Shown one piece after another: positions 1 to 10,091 of a DNA stretch of 64,000 bases. The notes beneath the pieces were generated by a model, which had not been told where the DNA came from, searched no databases, and was given only the letters and a program-made list of their open reading frames with translations. The stretch spans positions 213,984 to 277,983 of the forward strand of contig NZ_BFBB01000009.1 of the NCBI RefSeq assembly GCF_003114855.1, written 5' to 3'. Each line of letters starts with the position of its first letter. The first letter of the stretch is position 1. The translations under genes and the position numbers were made by a program. The DNA comes from Leptospira ryugenii (GTDB lineage: Bacteria > Spirochaetota > Leptospiria > Leptospirales > Leptospiraceae).

Positions 1-84
1 GAAAGCTTACAAGTAGGTAGAGGAAAGGAAAAAATCCTAAAACAAGATGTCTACTTAGCGAAAGCCAAACAGAAACAAGGCTAA
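1..84 (+). CDS. 3' end of an unidentified gene (truncated by window start)
   Basis: An open frame runs from the first base to a TAA at 82-84 and encodes 27 residues rich in Lys and Gln, ending in KAKQKQG. The next gene on the opposite strand ends three bases further on, so the two genes are convergent and the open stretch fits a real C-terminus. The fragment is too short to name a family. It could also be a chance open frame. Confidence 0.45.
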   Translation, partial: ESLQVGRGKEKILKQDVYLAKAKQKQG

Positions 85-87
85 GCT

Positions 88-924
88 TTAGCGGCTTGAG
101 CGAACTGGGAAAAGATACTTTAAACCAAGATTTCCTTGCACTTCCGGAGACCATAAATCATCTAGAGTTCGATTTGCTTCCCGCGCATTGATCGGTACCT
201 TTACCATACCTTCAAAGATCAAATTGCTATTTGAAATGCTGATTCCTGGACTTACATAGATTTGGCGGCCTACGAAATTAGACCTAGAAGGTTCTTGCAT
301 CCTGAGTGCAGTGTTCAAAGACCGTGAGATAGCTTCATTGTCAAAACGATGCATTTCAGATAATTGTAAGAATATCTCCCATTTCGAATTTTTCAAAAAG
401 GAGAAGATATTTCGATTTAAGCGATAGCTGACACGGAACTTGCTCTCCGCTACGTCCATATAGGTCAAACCACCATGGTTCAAGCTGAGGCCCACGCTTA
501 GGCTCATGTCAAAACTGACCCCTCTGCGATAGTTAACATATGTTACATTTGTGTTGTGAACTGAGAGATTTCGAAAGAGTCCTGGTCGGGTTTGGTCGAA
601 TTCACCCTCTGGATTTCTAGGCAAAAACGATTGAGTGAACGGCACGACTTGCGAAAAAACTTGCACCTGGGATTGTGCGTCCCAAGGAAGAGCGATCGAC
701 TTGGCACTTGAGTTGTTTGGCAGATTCAAGTCGAATTGATTTGGGAAGGTGTACGGAATGGAAAGTGATGGTCCTAAACCACTGGTTTGAAGGTGGCTTG
801 CTTCATAGAGACTTGTTTTGCTATCTGCAACAGAATAGCTAGAAAAGTAGGGCAGACCTTGTGGAAAGATAGCTAGGGTTGAAAATAGAAAAAGTAAGAG
901 AAAACTGGGAACCCTGAGCCACAT
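88..924 (-). CDS. Exported, probably outer-membrane beta-barrel protein
   Basis: The 278-residue product starts with a typical signal peptide: a short basic start, then a Leu/Phe-rich core at about residues 7-20. The mature part is rich in Ser, Asn and aromatic residues with alternating hydrophobic positions, and it ends in a beta-strand-like GNLGLKYLFP segment near the C-terminus, as in many outer-membrane barrel proteins. I do not recognise a named family. The barrel assignment is inferred from composition and the export signal. The gene is divergent from the phosphofructokinase gene, with 84 bp between them. It could instead be a periplasmic beta-rich protein. Confidence 0.6.
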   Translation of the reverse strand: MWLRVPSFLLLFLFSTLAIFPQGLPYFSSYSVADSKTSLYEASHLQTSGLGPSLSIPYTFPNQFDLNLPNNSSAKSIALPWDAQSQVQVFSQVVPFTQSFLPRNPEGEFDQTRPGLFRNLSVHNTNVTYVNYRRGVSFDMSLSVGLSLNHGGLTYMDVAESKFRVSYRLNRNIFSFLKNSKWEIFLQLSEMHRFDNEAISRSLNTALRMQEPSRSNFVGRQIYVSPGISISNSNLIFEGMVKVPINAREANRTLDDLWSPEVQGNLGLKYLFPVRSSR

Positions 925-1008
925 ACCTACGGAGAATCTCTATAAAATTCCTAGAAAAGCAATGAAATTTGCTTTCCTGGAAGGATTTTTTTAGATTCAA
1001 TCGCCGAA

Positions 1009-2316
1009 ATGGACCATCAAGACACAGTTGTAGAGAATTTTGGAACCTGCCAGTTTGAAAACCCTGCAGGATATGAGAATTGGACAGAAGAGAACTCGGT
1101 GGTGCTCTTCCAAACCATCTTTTCGGGTTCTCAGGATGCTCTGGCCACCATCCAGAAAAATCCTATCTTCTTTGAGCAGGCAGGCCCGCGCCAAAACATT
1201 TACTTTAACCCCGCTGATGTGACAGCCGGGATTGTGACTTGTGGGGGCCTTTGCCCAGGCATTAATGACGTAATTCGGGCACTCGTAATGGAACTTCACT
1301 ATCGATATAAAGTTCCCCGTATATTGGGTTTCCCTTTTGGATATGAGGGGCTTGTAAAAAAATCCGGCCACCGTCCAATAGAGTTAACGCCTGATAAAGT
1401 AGCACACATTATGAATTTTGGCGGATCGATTTTAGGTTCCTCTCGAGGGAACCAAGCCATTAACGATATGGTTGATACACTTTGTTTGTATGGTGTAAAG
1501 ATGCTCTTTTGCATTGGAGGCGATGGGACTCTTCGAGGCGCACAGGCTATCCATGAAGAAGTAAAAAGGAGAAAAGAAGACATCGCAATCGTTGGAATCC
1601 CGAAAACGATAGACAATGATATCAACTATGTACAAAAAACTTTTGGATTTTCGACTGCGTTTAGTAAGGCGGTAGAAGCGGTCAATTGTGCACATGAAGA
1701 GGCAAAAGGTGCTCCTAATGGAATAGGTCTCGTGAAACTAATGGGCCGGCACTCCGGATTTATTGCCGTAAATGCCGCTCTTGCCTCAAAGAATGTAAAC
1801 TTTGTTTTGATTCCGGAGTCTGATTTTGATCTAGAAGGGAAAGGTGCTTTTTTGGAGGTCTTAAAGGATAGAATCAAAAAAAGAGGCCATTCTGTCATCA
1901 TTGTAGCGGAAGGTGCAGGTCAGAAGTATTTCGAAGACAAAGGAGAAAAAGATCAGTCAGGTAACAAACGTTTGGCTGATATCGGAATCTTTATGAAAGA
2001 TCGGATCTCCGAGTATTTCAAAAAAGAGAATCTCAATATCAATCTCAAATACATTGATCCAAGTTATATCATCCGTTCCGTTCCTGCCAATGCAGAAGAT
2101 TCTGTTTTCTGTGGTTTTTTGGCGCAAAATGCTGTTCATGCAGCGTTTGCTGGTAGGACCTCCTGCGTTGTCGGAATTTGGAACAATGTATTCACCGTCA
2201 TGCCAATCCAATTGGCCATTGCCGAGCGTAAGGTCTTAAAACCAGAGAGAAGCACACTTTGGAGAGCATTGCTTGCTTCTACAGGGCAACCTAACAGAAT
2301 GATTGCTGAATCGTGA
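1009..2316 (+). CDS. 6-phosphofructokinase (long spirochete/plant-like clade)
   Basis: This enzyme phosphorylates fructose 6-phosphate to the 1,6-bisphosphate, the committed step of glycolysis. The 435-residue length matches the treponeme TP0108/plant-type clade and is longer than the ~320 residues of E. coli PfkA. Visible motifs are GGLCPGIND near residue 80, GGDGT at 171-174 for the phosphoryl donor, PKTIDND at 198-204 containing the catalytic Asp, and the MGRHSG substrate loop. Gly at the second-Asp position of GGD(D/G) points to ATP, whereas Lys199 in PKTIDND is the residue typical of PPi enzymes. Plant and trypanosome ATP-PFKs have the same combination, so ATP use is more likely. The ATG lacks a close ribosome binding site; the nearest purine run, GGAAGGA, is about 25 bases upstream. 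The gene converges on the phosphatase gene with a 3-bp gap. Confidence 0.92.
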   Translation: MDHQDTVVENFGTCQFENPAGYENWTEENSVVLFQTIFSGSQDALATIQKNPIFFEQAGPRQNIYFNPADVTAGIVTCGGLCPGINDVIRALVMELHYRYKVPRILGFPFGYEGLVKKSGHRPIELTPDKVAHIMNFGGSILGSSRGNQAINDMVDTLCLYGVKMLFCIGGDGTLRGAQAIHEEVKRRKEDIAIVGIPKTIDNDINYVQKTFGFSTAFSKAVEAVNCAHEEAKGAPNGIGLVKLMGRHSGFIAVNAALASKNVNFVLIPESDFDLEGKGAFLEVLKDRIKKRGHSVIIVAEGAGQKYFEDKGEKDQSGNKRLADIGIFMKDRISEYFKKENLNINLKYIDPSYIIRSVPANAEDSVFCGFLAQNAVHAAFAGRTSCVVGIWNNVFTVMPIQLAIAERKVLKPERSTLWRALLASTGQPNRMIAES

Positions 2317-2319
2317 ACA

Positions 2320-4065
2320 TTAATTGAGACGTACGATGAAAAGAGAGATATCATCGTGCGGTTCTGCATCACCAATGAACTCGCCAACTTTTTGTAAAAT
2401 TGCCTTACGGATCACTTCGGGAGGGTCATTGATGTGGGCTAGCACTGCGGATTCAAGACGCTCTTCACCAAATAACTCTTCTCGTGTATTCATGGCTTCT
2501 GTTACCCCGTCTGTATAAAGCACTAAAAGATCACCTGGTTGGTAAGAAACAATATGTTCTGAAAATTCGCAATTGCTAATGCCCATCGGTTGGCCTTTGC
2601 CCGAAAGGTGTTGGATTTTATGGTGTTTCTTTCTATACATCAACTGCATATTGTGACCGGCAGACGAATAGGTAATTTCTTTTTTGGACATATTGATCCG
2701 TGCAAGCATTGCTGTAACAAACATTAAAAATCCAGATTTGTCTTGGATGATTTCATTTGTTTTTTGTAGCGCTTCGCTTGTAGAAGTAGTTTTCGCAACC
2801 TCTTGGGAGAGGATAGTTTTCGATAGTTCCATAAACAATGCAGCTGGTGTTCCTTTGCCTGATACATCCGCAATGATGACGGATACCTCATCTTTTCCGT
2901 GAATGACCATATCATAAAAGTCCCCACCAATCTCTCTGGATGCCTGGTAATAGGTATCAAATTCAAGAAGAGAATAATGTTTTGGGATAATAGGCAAAGA
3001 ATGTTTTTGGATCATTGCTGCCGTTTGCATATCCCGGTCTATGTTTTTTAATCGTTCACTTTGTATTTTAACTTGGAGTGCATTATAAGCCTCACCGACT
3101 TGATTTGATAAAGTCCGTAAAATTTTGATGTCCATCTCATCAAACTTTGTACGAGAAGTTTTATCTGAAACGACAAGAGAACCAAGCCATTGTTTATTTT
3201 TTAAAATCGGCAAAAGGATTAGGCTATGTTGGAATATCCCTTTATGAGTGAGTGTAAGACCATGTGCTGAATTGGAATGGACAATTTTATATCCTTTATA
3301 GATCCACTCATCTTTATCCGTATAGAGAATTGACTGAACCTCATCATCATAGAAGACATCTGAGAAGCCTTTTGATTTTGATCTGGGTAGACCTTTCTGT
3401 TCTAATCTTTCAAAGTTCAACGATACGCGATCGACTTGTAAGACTTCTGAAATAGTTTTTACGGCAAGATCCATAAATTCTTCCGAATTTTGTATGTTTG
3501 AGAGTGCCTGCGAAATTTGGTAGAGGCAATTCAATTCATTGGCTCTCAAGTTTAGCTGGTCGATAAGGATTCGATTTCGAACGGCAATGGCAGCAAGATT
3601 GGAAAGATACTTTAGAATTTTAAGGTCAGTCTGATTAAAACTCCGCGTGTCGTTTGTGTTTACAGCTTCTAGAACACCTTGCACTTCATTCTGCGTGATC
3701 ATCGGGACACAAATTAGATTTCGAGTATGGTAACCAACTTTTTTATCAATGTCTTTGTAAATGCGTGAATCATTCTCCGCATCATTTACAATTTCAGGTT
3801 GCAATGTGTCGAGAACCATACCGGCTATGCCTTTGCCTCTTGGGACAGTAAGTTGAGAAAGAGAGTCTTCTTTAAGCCCGCTAGTCGTATTAAAAACGAG
3901 TAAGTCCTTTTCTTTGTCGTACAATAAAAGCGAAGAACCCTCAGTATCCAATACATCTCGTGTGATACCCATGATTTCGCTAAGCAGAGTATCCAAATCT
4001 TCAGTCGAATTGATCCGACTGGTGATGTCCGATATTAGATTTAAAGTGAGCTGTTTTGTGGGCAT
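2320..4065 (-). CDS. GAF-GAF-PP2C (SpoIIE/RsbU-type) serine phosphatase
   Basis: This 581-residue soluble protein has a GAF domain at about 10-170, a second, more divergent GAF-like region at about 175-340, a short helical linker, and a PP2C-type phosphatase domain at about 365-580. The phosphatase metal-site motifs are all visible: EIGGDFYD, ADVSGKG, SAGHN, YTDGVTEA and the terminal HDDIS. RsbU-like enzymes dephosphorylate anti-anti-sigma or STAS partners, and the GAF domains usually sense small molecules or protein contacts. No partner kinase or STAS gene lies next to it. It sits 6 bp downstream of argB on the same strand and may be co-transcribed. No membrane segment is seen, so it is probably cytoplasmic. 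Confidence 0.9.
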   Translation of the reverse strand: MPTKQLTLNLISDITSRINSTEDLDTLLSEIMGITRDVLDTEGSSLLLYDKEKDLLVFNTTSGLKEDSLSQLTVPRGKGIAGMVLDTLQPEIVNDAENDSRIYKDIDKKVGYHTRNLICVPMITQNEVQGVLEAVNTNDTRSFNQTDLKILKYLSNLAAIAVRNRILIDQLNLRANELNCLYQISQALSNIQNSEEFMDLAVKTISEVLQVDRVSLNFERLEQKGLPRSKSKGFSDVFYDDEVQSILYTDKDEWIYKGYKIVHSNSAHGLTLTHKGIFQHSLILLPILKNKQWLGSLVVSDKTSRTKFDEMDIKILRTLSNQVGEAYNALQVKIQSERLKNIDRDMQTAAMIQKHSLPIIPKHYSLLEFDTYYQASREIGGDFYDMVIHGKDEVSVIIADVSGKGTPAALFMELSKTILSQEVAKTTSTSEALQKTNEIIQDKSGFLMFVTAMLARINMSKKEITYSSAGHNMQLMYRKKHHKIQHLSGKGQPMGISNCEFSEHIVSYQPGDLLVLYTDGVTEAMNTREELFGEERLESAVLAHINDPPEVIRKAILQKVGEFIGDAEPHDDISLFIVRLN

Positions 4066-4071
4066 AGGGAA

Positions 4072-4944
4072 TTATTCGATTAGACTTCCAATTCCCTGGT
4101 TTGTCAAGACCTCAATTAGTACAGAATGGGCTACTCTGCCATCAATGATATGGGTTCTTTTCACTCCACCTTTTAATGCTTCCAGGCAACATTCCACTTT
4201 GGGAATCATTCCGCCACTGATATCGCCCGATTTGATATAGCCGTCTATGATTTGTTTGTTGAGCCCTGTGGCAAGTTGGCCTTTGATGAGTATGCCTGGA
4301 GTGTCAGTAAGTAAGATGAGTTTCTCTGCCTTAAGGGCTGAAGCGATGGCACCAGCCATTGTGTCTGCGTTGATATTTAAGGTTTTACCATCTTTAGAAG
4401 CTGCTACAGGCGATATGATGGGTATGAATCCTTCCGCTTGTAAGGTATATAAGATTTGAGGGTTCACTTCTGTGACTTGGCCCACGAGGCCTAAATCCAA
4501 AGTTTGTTTATGGCCTGTATCATCCTCAAATTCCATTAGATACTTCTCGGCTATGGCTAGACCACCGTCCTTGCCAGATAGGCCAACAGGCCTTCCGCCT
4601 TTCTCCTGGATCAAAGATACAATCTGTTTGTTCACTTTCCCAGTAAGGACCATTTCAACGACTTCCATGGTTGGTTCGTCTGTGACCCTATGCCCTCGGA
4701 TGAATTGGGTGTTAAGATTGAGGGATTGGATCAATTGGTTGATTTCAGGACCACCACCGTGCACAACAACAGGGTTGATGCCTAAGTATTTTAATAAAAC
4801 TATGTCCTCAGCGAAAGAACCACGGAGCTCTTCTTGGACCATTGCCGCACCACCATATTTGATGACAATGGTCTTTCCAGAGTATTTGATTAAATAAGGC
4901 AAGGCCTCAAGGATATGTGAAATTTTTTCAGAGTTGTGGTCCAT
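4072..4944 (-). CDS. argB: Acetylglutamate kinase
   Basis: ArgB phosphorylates N-acetylglutamate in the second step of arginine synthesis. The ATG at 4942-4944 gives 290 residues, the usual length, and is preceded by AGAGGA six bases away. The same frame stays open another ~350 bp upstream, but that part reads through the promoter region and the divergent nitrilase gene and is not coding. Family features visible are [11 protein letters not shown] near residue 25, [11 protein letters not shown], the conserved [20 protein letters not shown] stretch, and LTDTPGI and SGGMIPKVE near the C-terminus. No other arginine gene is nearby. It is divergent from the amidase gene, and the two share a 58-bp promoter region. 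Confidence 0.96.
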   Translation of the reverse strand: MDHNSEKISHILEALPYLIKYSGKTIVIKYGGAAMVQEELRGSFAEDIVLLKYLGINPVVVHGGGPEINQLIQSLNLNTQFIRGHRVTDEPTMEVVEMVLTGKVNKQIVSLIQEKGGRPVGLSGKDGGLAIAEKYLMEFEDDTGHKQTLDLGLVGQVTEVNPQILYTLQAEGFIPIISPVAASKDGKTLNINADTMAGAIASALKAEKLILLTDTPGILIKGQLATGLNKQIIDGYIKSGDISGGMIPKVECCLEALKGGVKRTHIIDGRVAHSVLIEVLTNQGIGSLIE

Positions 4945-5002
4945 AGAAATCCTCTTTTGGGACAATGGTTGGCAAGCATTCGAATTATAGGACTTTTTTT
5001 TT

Positions 5003-5818
5003 ATGACGAATCTATTTAAAGCTGCAGCAATACAAGTAACGAGTACGGCAAGGATATCCAATAACCTAACTACGTGTAGAAATTGGATCGAAAAAGCGGT
5101 TAAGGAAGGTGCCAAACTCATTGGTCTTCCTGAAAATTTTTCGTTTATGGGCCATGAGGACGAAAAGAAGAATATGATCGGAGAAATTGAGGAGCAAACA
5201 AAATCGTTTTTGGAGGAAACTTCCAAAGAATTGGGCATCTTTCTCTTGGGTGGTGGATTTCCTACCGATGCGGGCAATGGAAAGGTTTTCAACACTGCCA
5301 TCCTCTATGGTCCAAATGGTGAGCCTCTTTTTACCTACCACAAAGCACACTTATTTGATGCCGAAGTAGGAGATGGGATTCGTTATGGAGAGTCTCGTTC
5401 CACAGAAAGTGGCAAACAAATACCAAAGATAGCAAAAACAGAATTGGGAGACATCTCATCGGGAATATGCTATGATATTCGGTTCCCAGAACTATTCCGC
5501 GAGCTGTCCAAAGAGGGATGCGAGATTTGTTTTTTACCCGCTGCCTTCACTGTTCCTACAGGCGAAGCTCATTGGGAGGTACTTCTCAGAGCACGTGCCA
5601 TTGAAAATCTAATGTACGTAATCGCACCAGGCCAAACTGGAGTCCACGATCCACAGGGAAGAAGGCGAACCTATGGCAACTCTTTGATCATTGGTCCTTG
5701 GGGAGATCTCTTGGCAAAGGCTAACCAGGAACCTGGAATAGTTCTGGCAGAATTGAATTTGGAAATGCTCCGAGAGAAACGTAAACAATTCCCAGCCTTA
5801 CACCACAGGCGATTCTAA
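5003..5818 (+). CDS. Carbon-nitrogen hydrolase, Nit1/deaminated-glutathione amidase type
   Basis: This 271-residue protein is a complete nitrilase-superfamily domain. The catalytic triad is visible as Glu44 (in LPENF), Lys114 (in YHKAHLFD) and Cys156 (in [10 protein letters not shown]). The HKxHLFD and CYDxRFPE signatures fit the Nit1/Nit2 and bacterial YafV/omega-amidase-like branch, which repairs deaminated glutathione or hydrolyses short dicarboxylic amides. The exact substrate cannot be told from sequence. The ATG follows a run of T and has no obvious Shine-Dalgarno. It is divergent from argB and convergent with the hydrolase gene at 5830. Confidence 0.88.
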   Translation: MTNLFKAAAIQVTSTARISNNLTTCRNWIEKAVKEGAKLIGLPENFSFMGHEDEKKNMIGEIEEQTKSFLEETSKELGIFLLGGGFPTDAGNGKVFNTAILYGPNGEPLFTYHKAHLFDAEVGDGIRYGESRSTESGKQIPKIAKTELGDISSGICYDIRFPELFRELSKEGCEICFLPAAFTVPTGEAHWEVLLRARAIENLMYVIAPGQTGVHDPQGRRRTYGNSLIIGPWGDLLAKANQEPGIVLAELNLEMLREKRKQFPALHHRRF

Positions 5819-5829
5819 ACGAACAGGTC

Positions 5830-6720
5830 TTAGCCTTTCGTACGTTTTGTCTGTTTTTTGGCACTTAAAAAATCAGACATCACCTTCTCAGCCAATTCGA
5901 TTTTTTCCATGTGGACAAAGTGTCCGCATTCAGCAAAGTGAACCGCTTGGATATTGGGGGTAGAACGCTCAACTTCCTCTATGTCCTTCCCGGGCACGAC
6001 TGGATCTTCATCTCCTCTAAGAAGTAAAATGGGGACTTCATTCCCGAACACCAAGGGACGAATATCAGCTCGGTCTAACATTTCTAAGACTAGAAGCATA
6101 TTCCTCGGCTCTATTTTATCAAATTGTTTTTGATAAATCTCCAGAAATGACTTTATATCCTCACGGTCATGGAATTCACTTGAGTCATATACTCCGTAAG
6201 AGAATCCCATCTGTAGGGCGTTCGGAAAATTTCGACCTACTTTAAAGCCAAAATCAAAGATCCCTCCTAGGTTTGTTCTCAAACCCAAAACACCTAATTT
6301 CAAAGGCCCACGAACAGGTCCATGTATGTAAGGTGCTATCGAAATGCTTTGTTTGATCCTCGTTGGATACAAGGCAGAAAGCGCAAGAACTGCCATCCCA
6401 CCTGTAGAATGGCCTACTAAAGTAATCTGGCTCGTTCCAGCGGCGGCCCAAACTGCCTCGGCTTGGGTTTCCAAAAATTCCATAAGAGTTAATTTTTGCG
6501 ATTGGTCTAAGATTTCTGCTGGGTAATGACCAACTAAGTCTAGTTCAATGACCTCCCCCCATTTTTGGAAAAATGGGATGTTGAGCCCCCAGTAACCTGC
6601 TGCAGAACACCACCCACCGATCAAAACTATTTTTTCTTTTGATTTTGGATTTGAACTTGGATAGCTCGAATACGTGAGTCTGTGGTTTTTCCATTCGAAA
6701 CTTTTTCTAATCTCTGACAC
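5830..6720 (-). CDS. Alpha/beta-hydrolase fold protein
   Basis: This 296-residue soluble hydrolase has the nucleophile elbow GHSTGG near residue 105, an acid in the GDEDPVV segment near residue 240, and a histidine in the CGHFVHMEK segment near residue 270. Together these give a complete Ser-Asp-His triad. The overall layout resembles BioH, MhpC and similar esterases. It has no signal peptide. It lies 10 bp downstream of alr on the same strand and is preceded by GAGG within a few bases of ATG, so it is probably translated from the same transcript. The substrate is unknown; an esterase, thioesterase or C-C hydrolase would all fit. Confidence 0.8.
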   Translation of the reverse strand: MSEIRKSFEWKNHRLTYSSYPSSNPKSKEKIVLIGGWCSAAGYWGLNIPFFQKWGEVIELDLVGHYPAEILDQSQKLTLMEFLETQAEAVWAAAGTSQITLVGHSTGGMAVLALSALYPTRIKQSISIAPYIHGPVRGPLKLGVLGLRTNLGGIFDFGFKVGRNFPNALQMGFSYGVYDSSEFHDREDIKSFLEIYQKQFDKIEPRNMLLVLEMLDRADIRPLVFGNEVPILLLRGDEDPVVPGKDIEEVERSTPNIQAVHFAECGHFVHMEKIELAEKVMSDFLSAKKQTKRTKG

Positions 6721-6730
6721 CTGTGTTACC

Positions 6731-7861
6731 TCATTTGGTTTTAATGCGAGGGAATTGGTCTAAAATTGACGTAACAACTTCATAGTTGATTGTACCCGAC
6801 CATGTTGCATGGTCATCTGCGCTGACTGATTCATCCTGTGATTTTCCTATGACTATGACTTCGTCACCAATATGTACATTTGGGATATGAGTGATTTCGA
6901 CCATTGTCATATTCATGCAGATTCTACCTAGGATACGAGCACGTTCACCTTTGATGAGTACATAGCCATTGTTCGACAATTTTCGGTCCAATCCTTCATA
7001 GTAACCAACGGGTAGAACAGCAAGTTTTGTGGGATAGGTGGTTTTGAATGTAGAGCCGTACCCTACAAACTCACCTGCCTTTAAGTCTTGTATATGTTGG
7101 ATTCTAGTTTTCCAAGTCAGTACAGGTTGTAACATTCCAATGTCTTTCCCCATCATTGACAGGGATAATTTTGTTTCGAGGCTTGGCCATAGCCCATACA
7201 TAGAAATGCCCAAACGGATCATGTCCATCCTGGCCTCTGGAAACAACATAGCAGAGGCAGAAGAAGCACAATGCCTCAGGAGATTTGTATATCCGTATTT
7301 TGCAAATATTGAGATTCCGTTCTGGAATTTAGTTAGCTGCCGCATGGAAAAAGAATGTTCTGTAAAATCTTCAGTGCTTGCAAAATGGGTCGCGATGCCA
7401 TCTAACAAGAGAGATCTCTTTTTCAGTTCCGAGGCGAAGGATTCCCAATTGGGTTCAGACTGTCCTAAACGGGACATGCCTGTGTTCAACTTCAAATGAA
7501 TTTTTGGTCTAGGGTTCAACTGGCAGAGCGCTTCTATCTCTGCAATTTCTGAAACCATCACCCAATACCGTTCATCTGCTAAAAGATGAGATCGTTCTGT
7601 CAACATCGGGATGCTCCCCATGATGAGGACAATAGCATTCGGGAAATGGTTTCGTAGTAGGATAGCTTCTTCTAGGGCATTCACTCCCAATAAATCAGCA
7701 CCTGCCTCCAGTGCCATTTCCGCTATGGGCAAAAGACCATGCCCGTAGGCGTTTGATTTGACCACTGCTGTGATCTTTGTCTCTGGTCCTAATAATTTCC
7801 GATACAATCGTAGGTTATGGCTTAGGGCTTCTTGGGAAAGATGAACCTCTGACGATATCAT
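6731..7861 (-). CDS. alr: Alanine racemase
   Basis: Alr interconverts L- and D-alanine to supply D-Ala for peptidoglycan. The 376-residue length is standard. The PLP-binding lysine is Lys35 in VVKSNAYGHG, and the second catalytic base is the Tyr of VGYGSTF near residue 266. The CMNMTMVE segment and the family's C-terminal beta domain are also present. No signal peptide is seen. It is divergent from the aminotransferase gene at 7920 with 58 bp between starts, and it is followed closely by the hydrolase gene. Confidence 0.96.
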   Translation of the reverse strand: MISSEVHLSQEALSHNLRLYRKLLGPETKITAVVKSNAYGHGLLPIAEMALEAGADLLGVNALEEAILLRNHFPNAIVLIMGSIPMLTERSHLLADERYWVMVSEIAEIEALCQLNPRPKIHLKLNTGMSRLGQSEPNWESFASELKKRSLLLDGIATHFASTEDFTEHSFSMRQLTKFQNGISIFAKYGYTNLLRHCASSASAMLFPEARMDMIRLGISMYGLWPSLETKLSLSMMGKDIGMLQPVLTWKTRIQHIQDLKAGEFVGYGSTFKTTYPTKLAVLPVGYYEGLDRKLSNNGYVLIKGERARILGRICMNMTMVEITHIPNVHIGDEVIVIGKSQDESVSADDHATWSGTINYEVVTSILDQFPRIKTK

Positions 7862-7919
7862 ACCTCATCCATTTTTTTTTACTTTTCCCATCTGTCGCTT
7901 CAGATATTTCTCTACATCA

Positions 7920-9119
7920 ATGTCCCTTTTAGAAAGCCTCCGTCGTCCATTTGTGCAAAATCCCAGTTGGGAAGAGGTTCGCTCACTCTATCCCATCCAG
8001 TCAGATTCAATTTGGTTTAATTTTTGTGGGATTTCACCCATTTCTTCTTATGCAAGAAAGGTCATGGATGATTTTTTTGAAGAGTATTCAAAATTCGGAA
8101 TCTATGCTCCAAATTTCACAGAGGCAAAGGTAAAGGCAGAAATTAGAACCCTACTAGCACCTATCTTGGGTTGCGAGGCTCACCAAATTGGCTTGGTTCA
8201 CAATACTTCTGAAGGGATGAATCTCTACTCCCATAGTATCAACCTTCCGAAAGGCTCGCGCATTCTCGTATTGGAAAATGAATATCCTAGTAATGTATAT
8301 CCTTGGGAGCATTGGCAAAGCAAGGGTGTTGATTTAACATTTGTTCAGCTAGGGACAACGCCAGAAGAATTTTCAAATCTATTGGAAATTGAGTTTAAAT
8401 CGGGTAGAGTTTCCTTACTTTCCATTTCCCCAGTCCACTGGTGCACTGGTATGCCGATTTTGATGGAAGACGTTGCTAGGCTATGTAAAAAATTCAATGT
8501 TCGTCTAGTGATTGATGGCTCCCAAAGTGTAGGACACCAAGTTTCCAAACTTTCAGAGTGGAATGTAGAATTTGCCGTGTTTGCTGCCTGGAAATGGTTA
8601 TTGGGTCCCTTGGGTCTTGGTATAGTGTATGTTTCCGATTCCTTGAGTGAAAATTTTGAACTTATTTTTAAAGGTGCAGGGAGTGTGAAAAATGACTCGC
8701 AGTATTTACCTTATCGCAAAGAAAGAAAAGCTGCTGCAGATCAGTTTGAACATAGTACTGCCAATTTTAATGATTGGGTATATTTTTTAGCTTCTTTACA
8801 CATGCTAAACCAAATTACCTACCCAAAGGTTTACGAAAGAATTTATGATATTTCCAATCAACTCCAAACCATGTTGCGAGGATTGGGTTATCTTTTGGAT
8901 TCAGATTTTTTTCCAAACCACTCGACTGGTATCATCGCAATTCGAGGGAGAAAAAATGGTGAAGAATTCCGTCCAGAAGAACTGCAACTGTTTCTAAAAA
9001 CAAAAAAGATTTTTACTGTTGTTCGTCTCGGTAGATTGAGAATTGCACCTCATATTCCAGTAACAGAGGAACACATTGAACGCTTGGAAAGGGCACTTCG
9101 CGAGTACGGTGCTAGATAA
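7920..9119 (+). CDS. Class V PLP-dependent aminotransferase
   Basis: This 399-residue fold-type I PLP enzyme is related to cysteine desulfurases and isopenicillin-N-epimerase-like proteins. The cofactor-binding DGSQSVGH stretch and the Schiff-base lysine in AAWKWLLGPLGLG near residue 224 are clear. There is no conserved mobile-loop cysteine, so a plain cysteine desulfurase role is unlikely. Kynureninase-, epimerase- or transaminase-like chemistry remains open. The BASS transporter gene begins 5 bp after its stop on the same strand, so the two may be co-transcribed and share a substrate; that link is inferred only from spacing. Confidence 0.85.
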   Translation: MSLLESLRRPFVQNPSWEEVRSLYPIQSDSIWFNFCGISPISSYARKVMDDFFEEYSKFGIYAPNFTEAKVKAEIRTLLAPILGCEAHQIGLVHNTSEGMNLYSHSINLPKGSRILVLENEYPSNVYPWEHWQSKGVDLTFVQLGTTPEEFSNLLEIEFKSGRVSLLSISPVHWCTGMPILMEDVARLCKKFNVRLVIDGSQSVGHQVSKLSEWNVEFAVFAAWKWLLGPLGLGIVYVSDSLSENFELIFKGAGSVKNDSQYLPYRKERKAAADQFEHSTANFNDWVYFLASLHMLNQITYPKVYERIYDISNQLQTMLRGLGYLLDSDFFPNHSTGIIAIRGRKNGEEFRPEELQLFLKTKKIFTVVRLGRLRIAPHIPVTEEHIERLERALREYGAR

Positions 9120-9124
9120 GGTCT

Positions 9125-10057
9125 ATGTTGGAAAAGATTGTCAATGGATTTCCCTTTGTGCTCTTGACCTTTACTGCGCTTGCGTTTATATACCCGACAG
9201 CCTTTCAATGGTTCCAAGGAGCTTGGATTACATATAGTTTAGGGGGCATCATGCTTGGGATGGGACTCAGTCTAACATTCCAAGATTTTAAACGAGTATT
9301 AACTTTGCCAGGTCCAATTCTTCTCGGGACTATTTTACAATTTACCATCATGCCTATGTTAGGCTATTGTTTGAGCCAAATCCTTTCTCTGCCAGAACCA
9401 TTTGCCATTGGTTTAATTTTGGTTTCGGTTTGTCCAGGTGGAACCGCATCGAATGTGATCACCTTTCTTGCAAAAGGAAATTTACCACTCAGTGTGACTT
9501 TAACTTCGATATCTACCTTTCTTGCCATTGTCATAACACCTACTTTGGCAACACTTTTGATTGGAAGTCGTTTGGATGTTGATCCTTATCCATTATTTTT
9601 GACTACTTTGCAGGTAATCTTGGTTCCCGTACTATTGGGTATCCTTTTGAGGCGTTACTTCCCGCTTTTTTCACAGAGCCTAAGCAAAGGATCTGCTTTG
9701 GTTTCCGTACTCTTGGTATCCCTGATCGTCTCATCCATTATCTCCCAAGGGAAAAACCACATCCTAAATGCGGATATGAGTATCTTTCTCGCTGTTTTTA
9801 TACTGCATGCCGGAGGGTTTTTACTCGGGTATCTCGTCTCCTTACTCTTCTATCGCGATGCATCCATCCTAAGGACTGTCTCTATCGAAGTAGGAATGCA
9901 AAACTCTGGTTTGGGGGCGGTTCTCGCAAAGGCACATTTTTTGGATCCACAAACGGCGATCCCGAGTGCTCTGTCCAGTTTGACCCATTCCTTGCTTGGA
10001 AGCTTTCTTGCGGCCATATGGCGAAATTCGACGGAAAAAGAAGGCATTGATTCTTGA
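9125..10057 (+). CDS. Bile acid:sodium symporter (BASS) family transporter
   Basis: This 310-residue polytopic membrane protein has about nine to ten hydrophobic segments. Early signatures of the BASS/SBF family are visible: GIMLGMGLSL in the second segment, and the conserved CPGGTASNVITFLAKGN motif near residue 105, which forms part of the sodium/substrate site. A second family motif, EVGMQNSGLGAVLAKAHF, lies near residue 255. Members move organic anions such as pyruvate, pantoate or keto acids with sodium. It begins just after the aminotransferase gene with AAGG upstream of the ATG, so its substrate may be a product of that enzyme. Confidence 0.88.
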   Translation: MLEKIVNGFPFVLLTFTALAFIYPTAFQWFQGAWITYSLGGIMLGMGLSLTFQDFKRVLTLPGPILLGTILQFTIMPMLGYCLSQILSLPEPFAIGLILVSVCPGGTASNVITFLAKGNLPLSVTLTSISTFLAIVITPTLATLLIGSRLDVDPYPLFLTTLQVILVPVLLGILLRRYFPLFSQSLSKGSALVSVLLVSLIVSSIISQGKNHILNADMSIFLAVFILHAGGFLLGYLVSLLFYRDASILRTVSIEVGMQNSGLGAVLAKAHFLDPQTAIPSALSSLTHSLLGSFLAAIWRNSTEKEGIDS

Positions 10058-10091
10058 CGATTTTCTACCTTCTCCCGTAATGGCATTCATT

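Noticed and set aside
4945..5301. An extra 119 residues in frame in front of argB
   Set aside because: It runs through the divergent promoter and the opposite-strand amidase gene and lacks ArgB similarity. The ATG at 4944 has a good AGAGGA and gives the family length.
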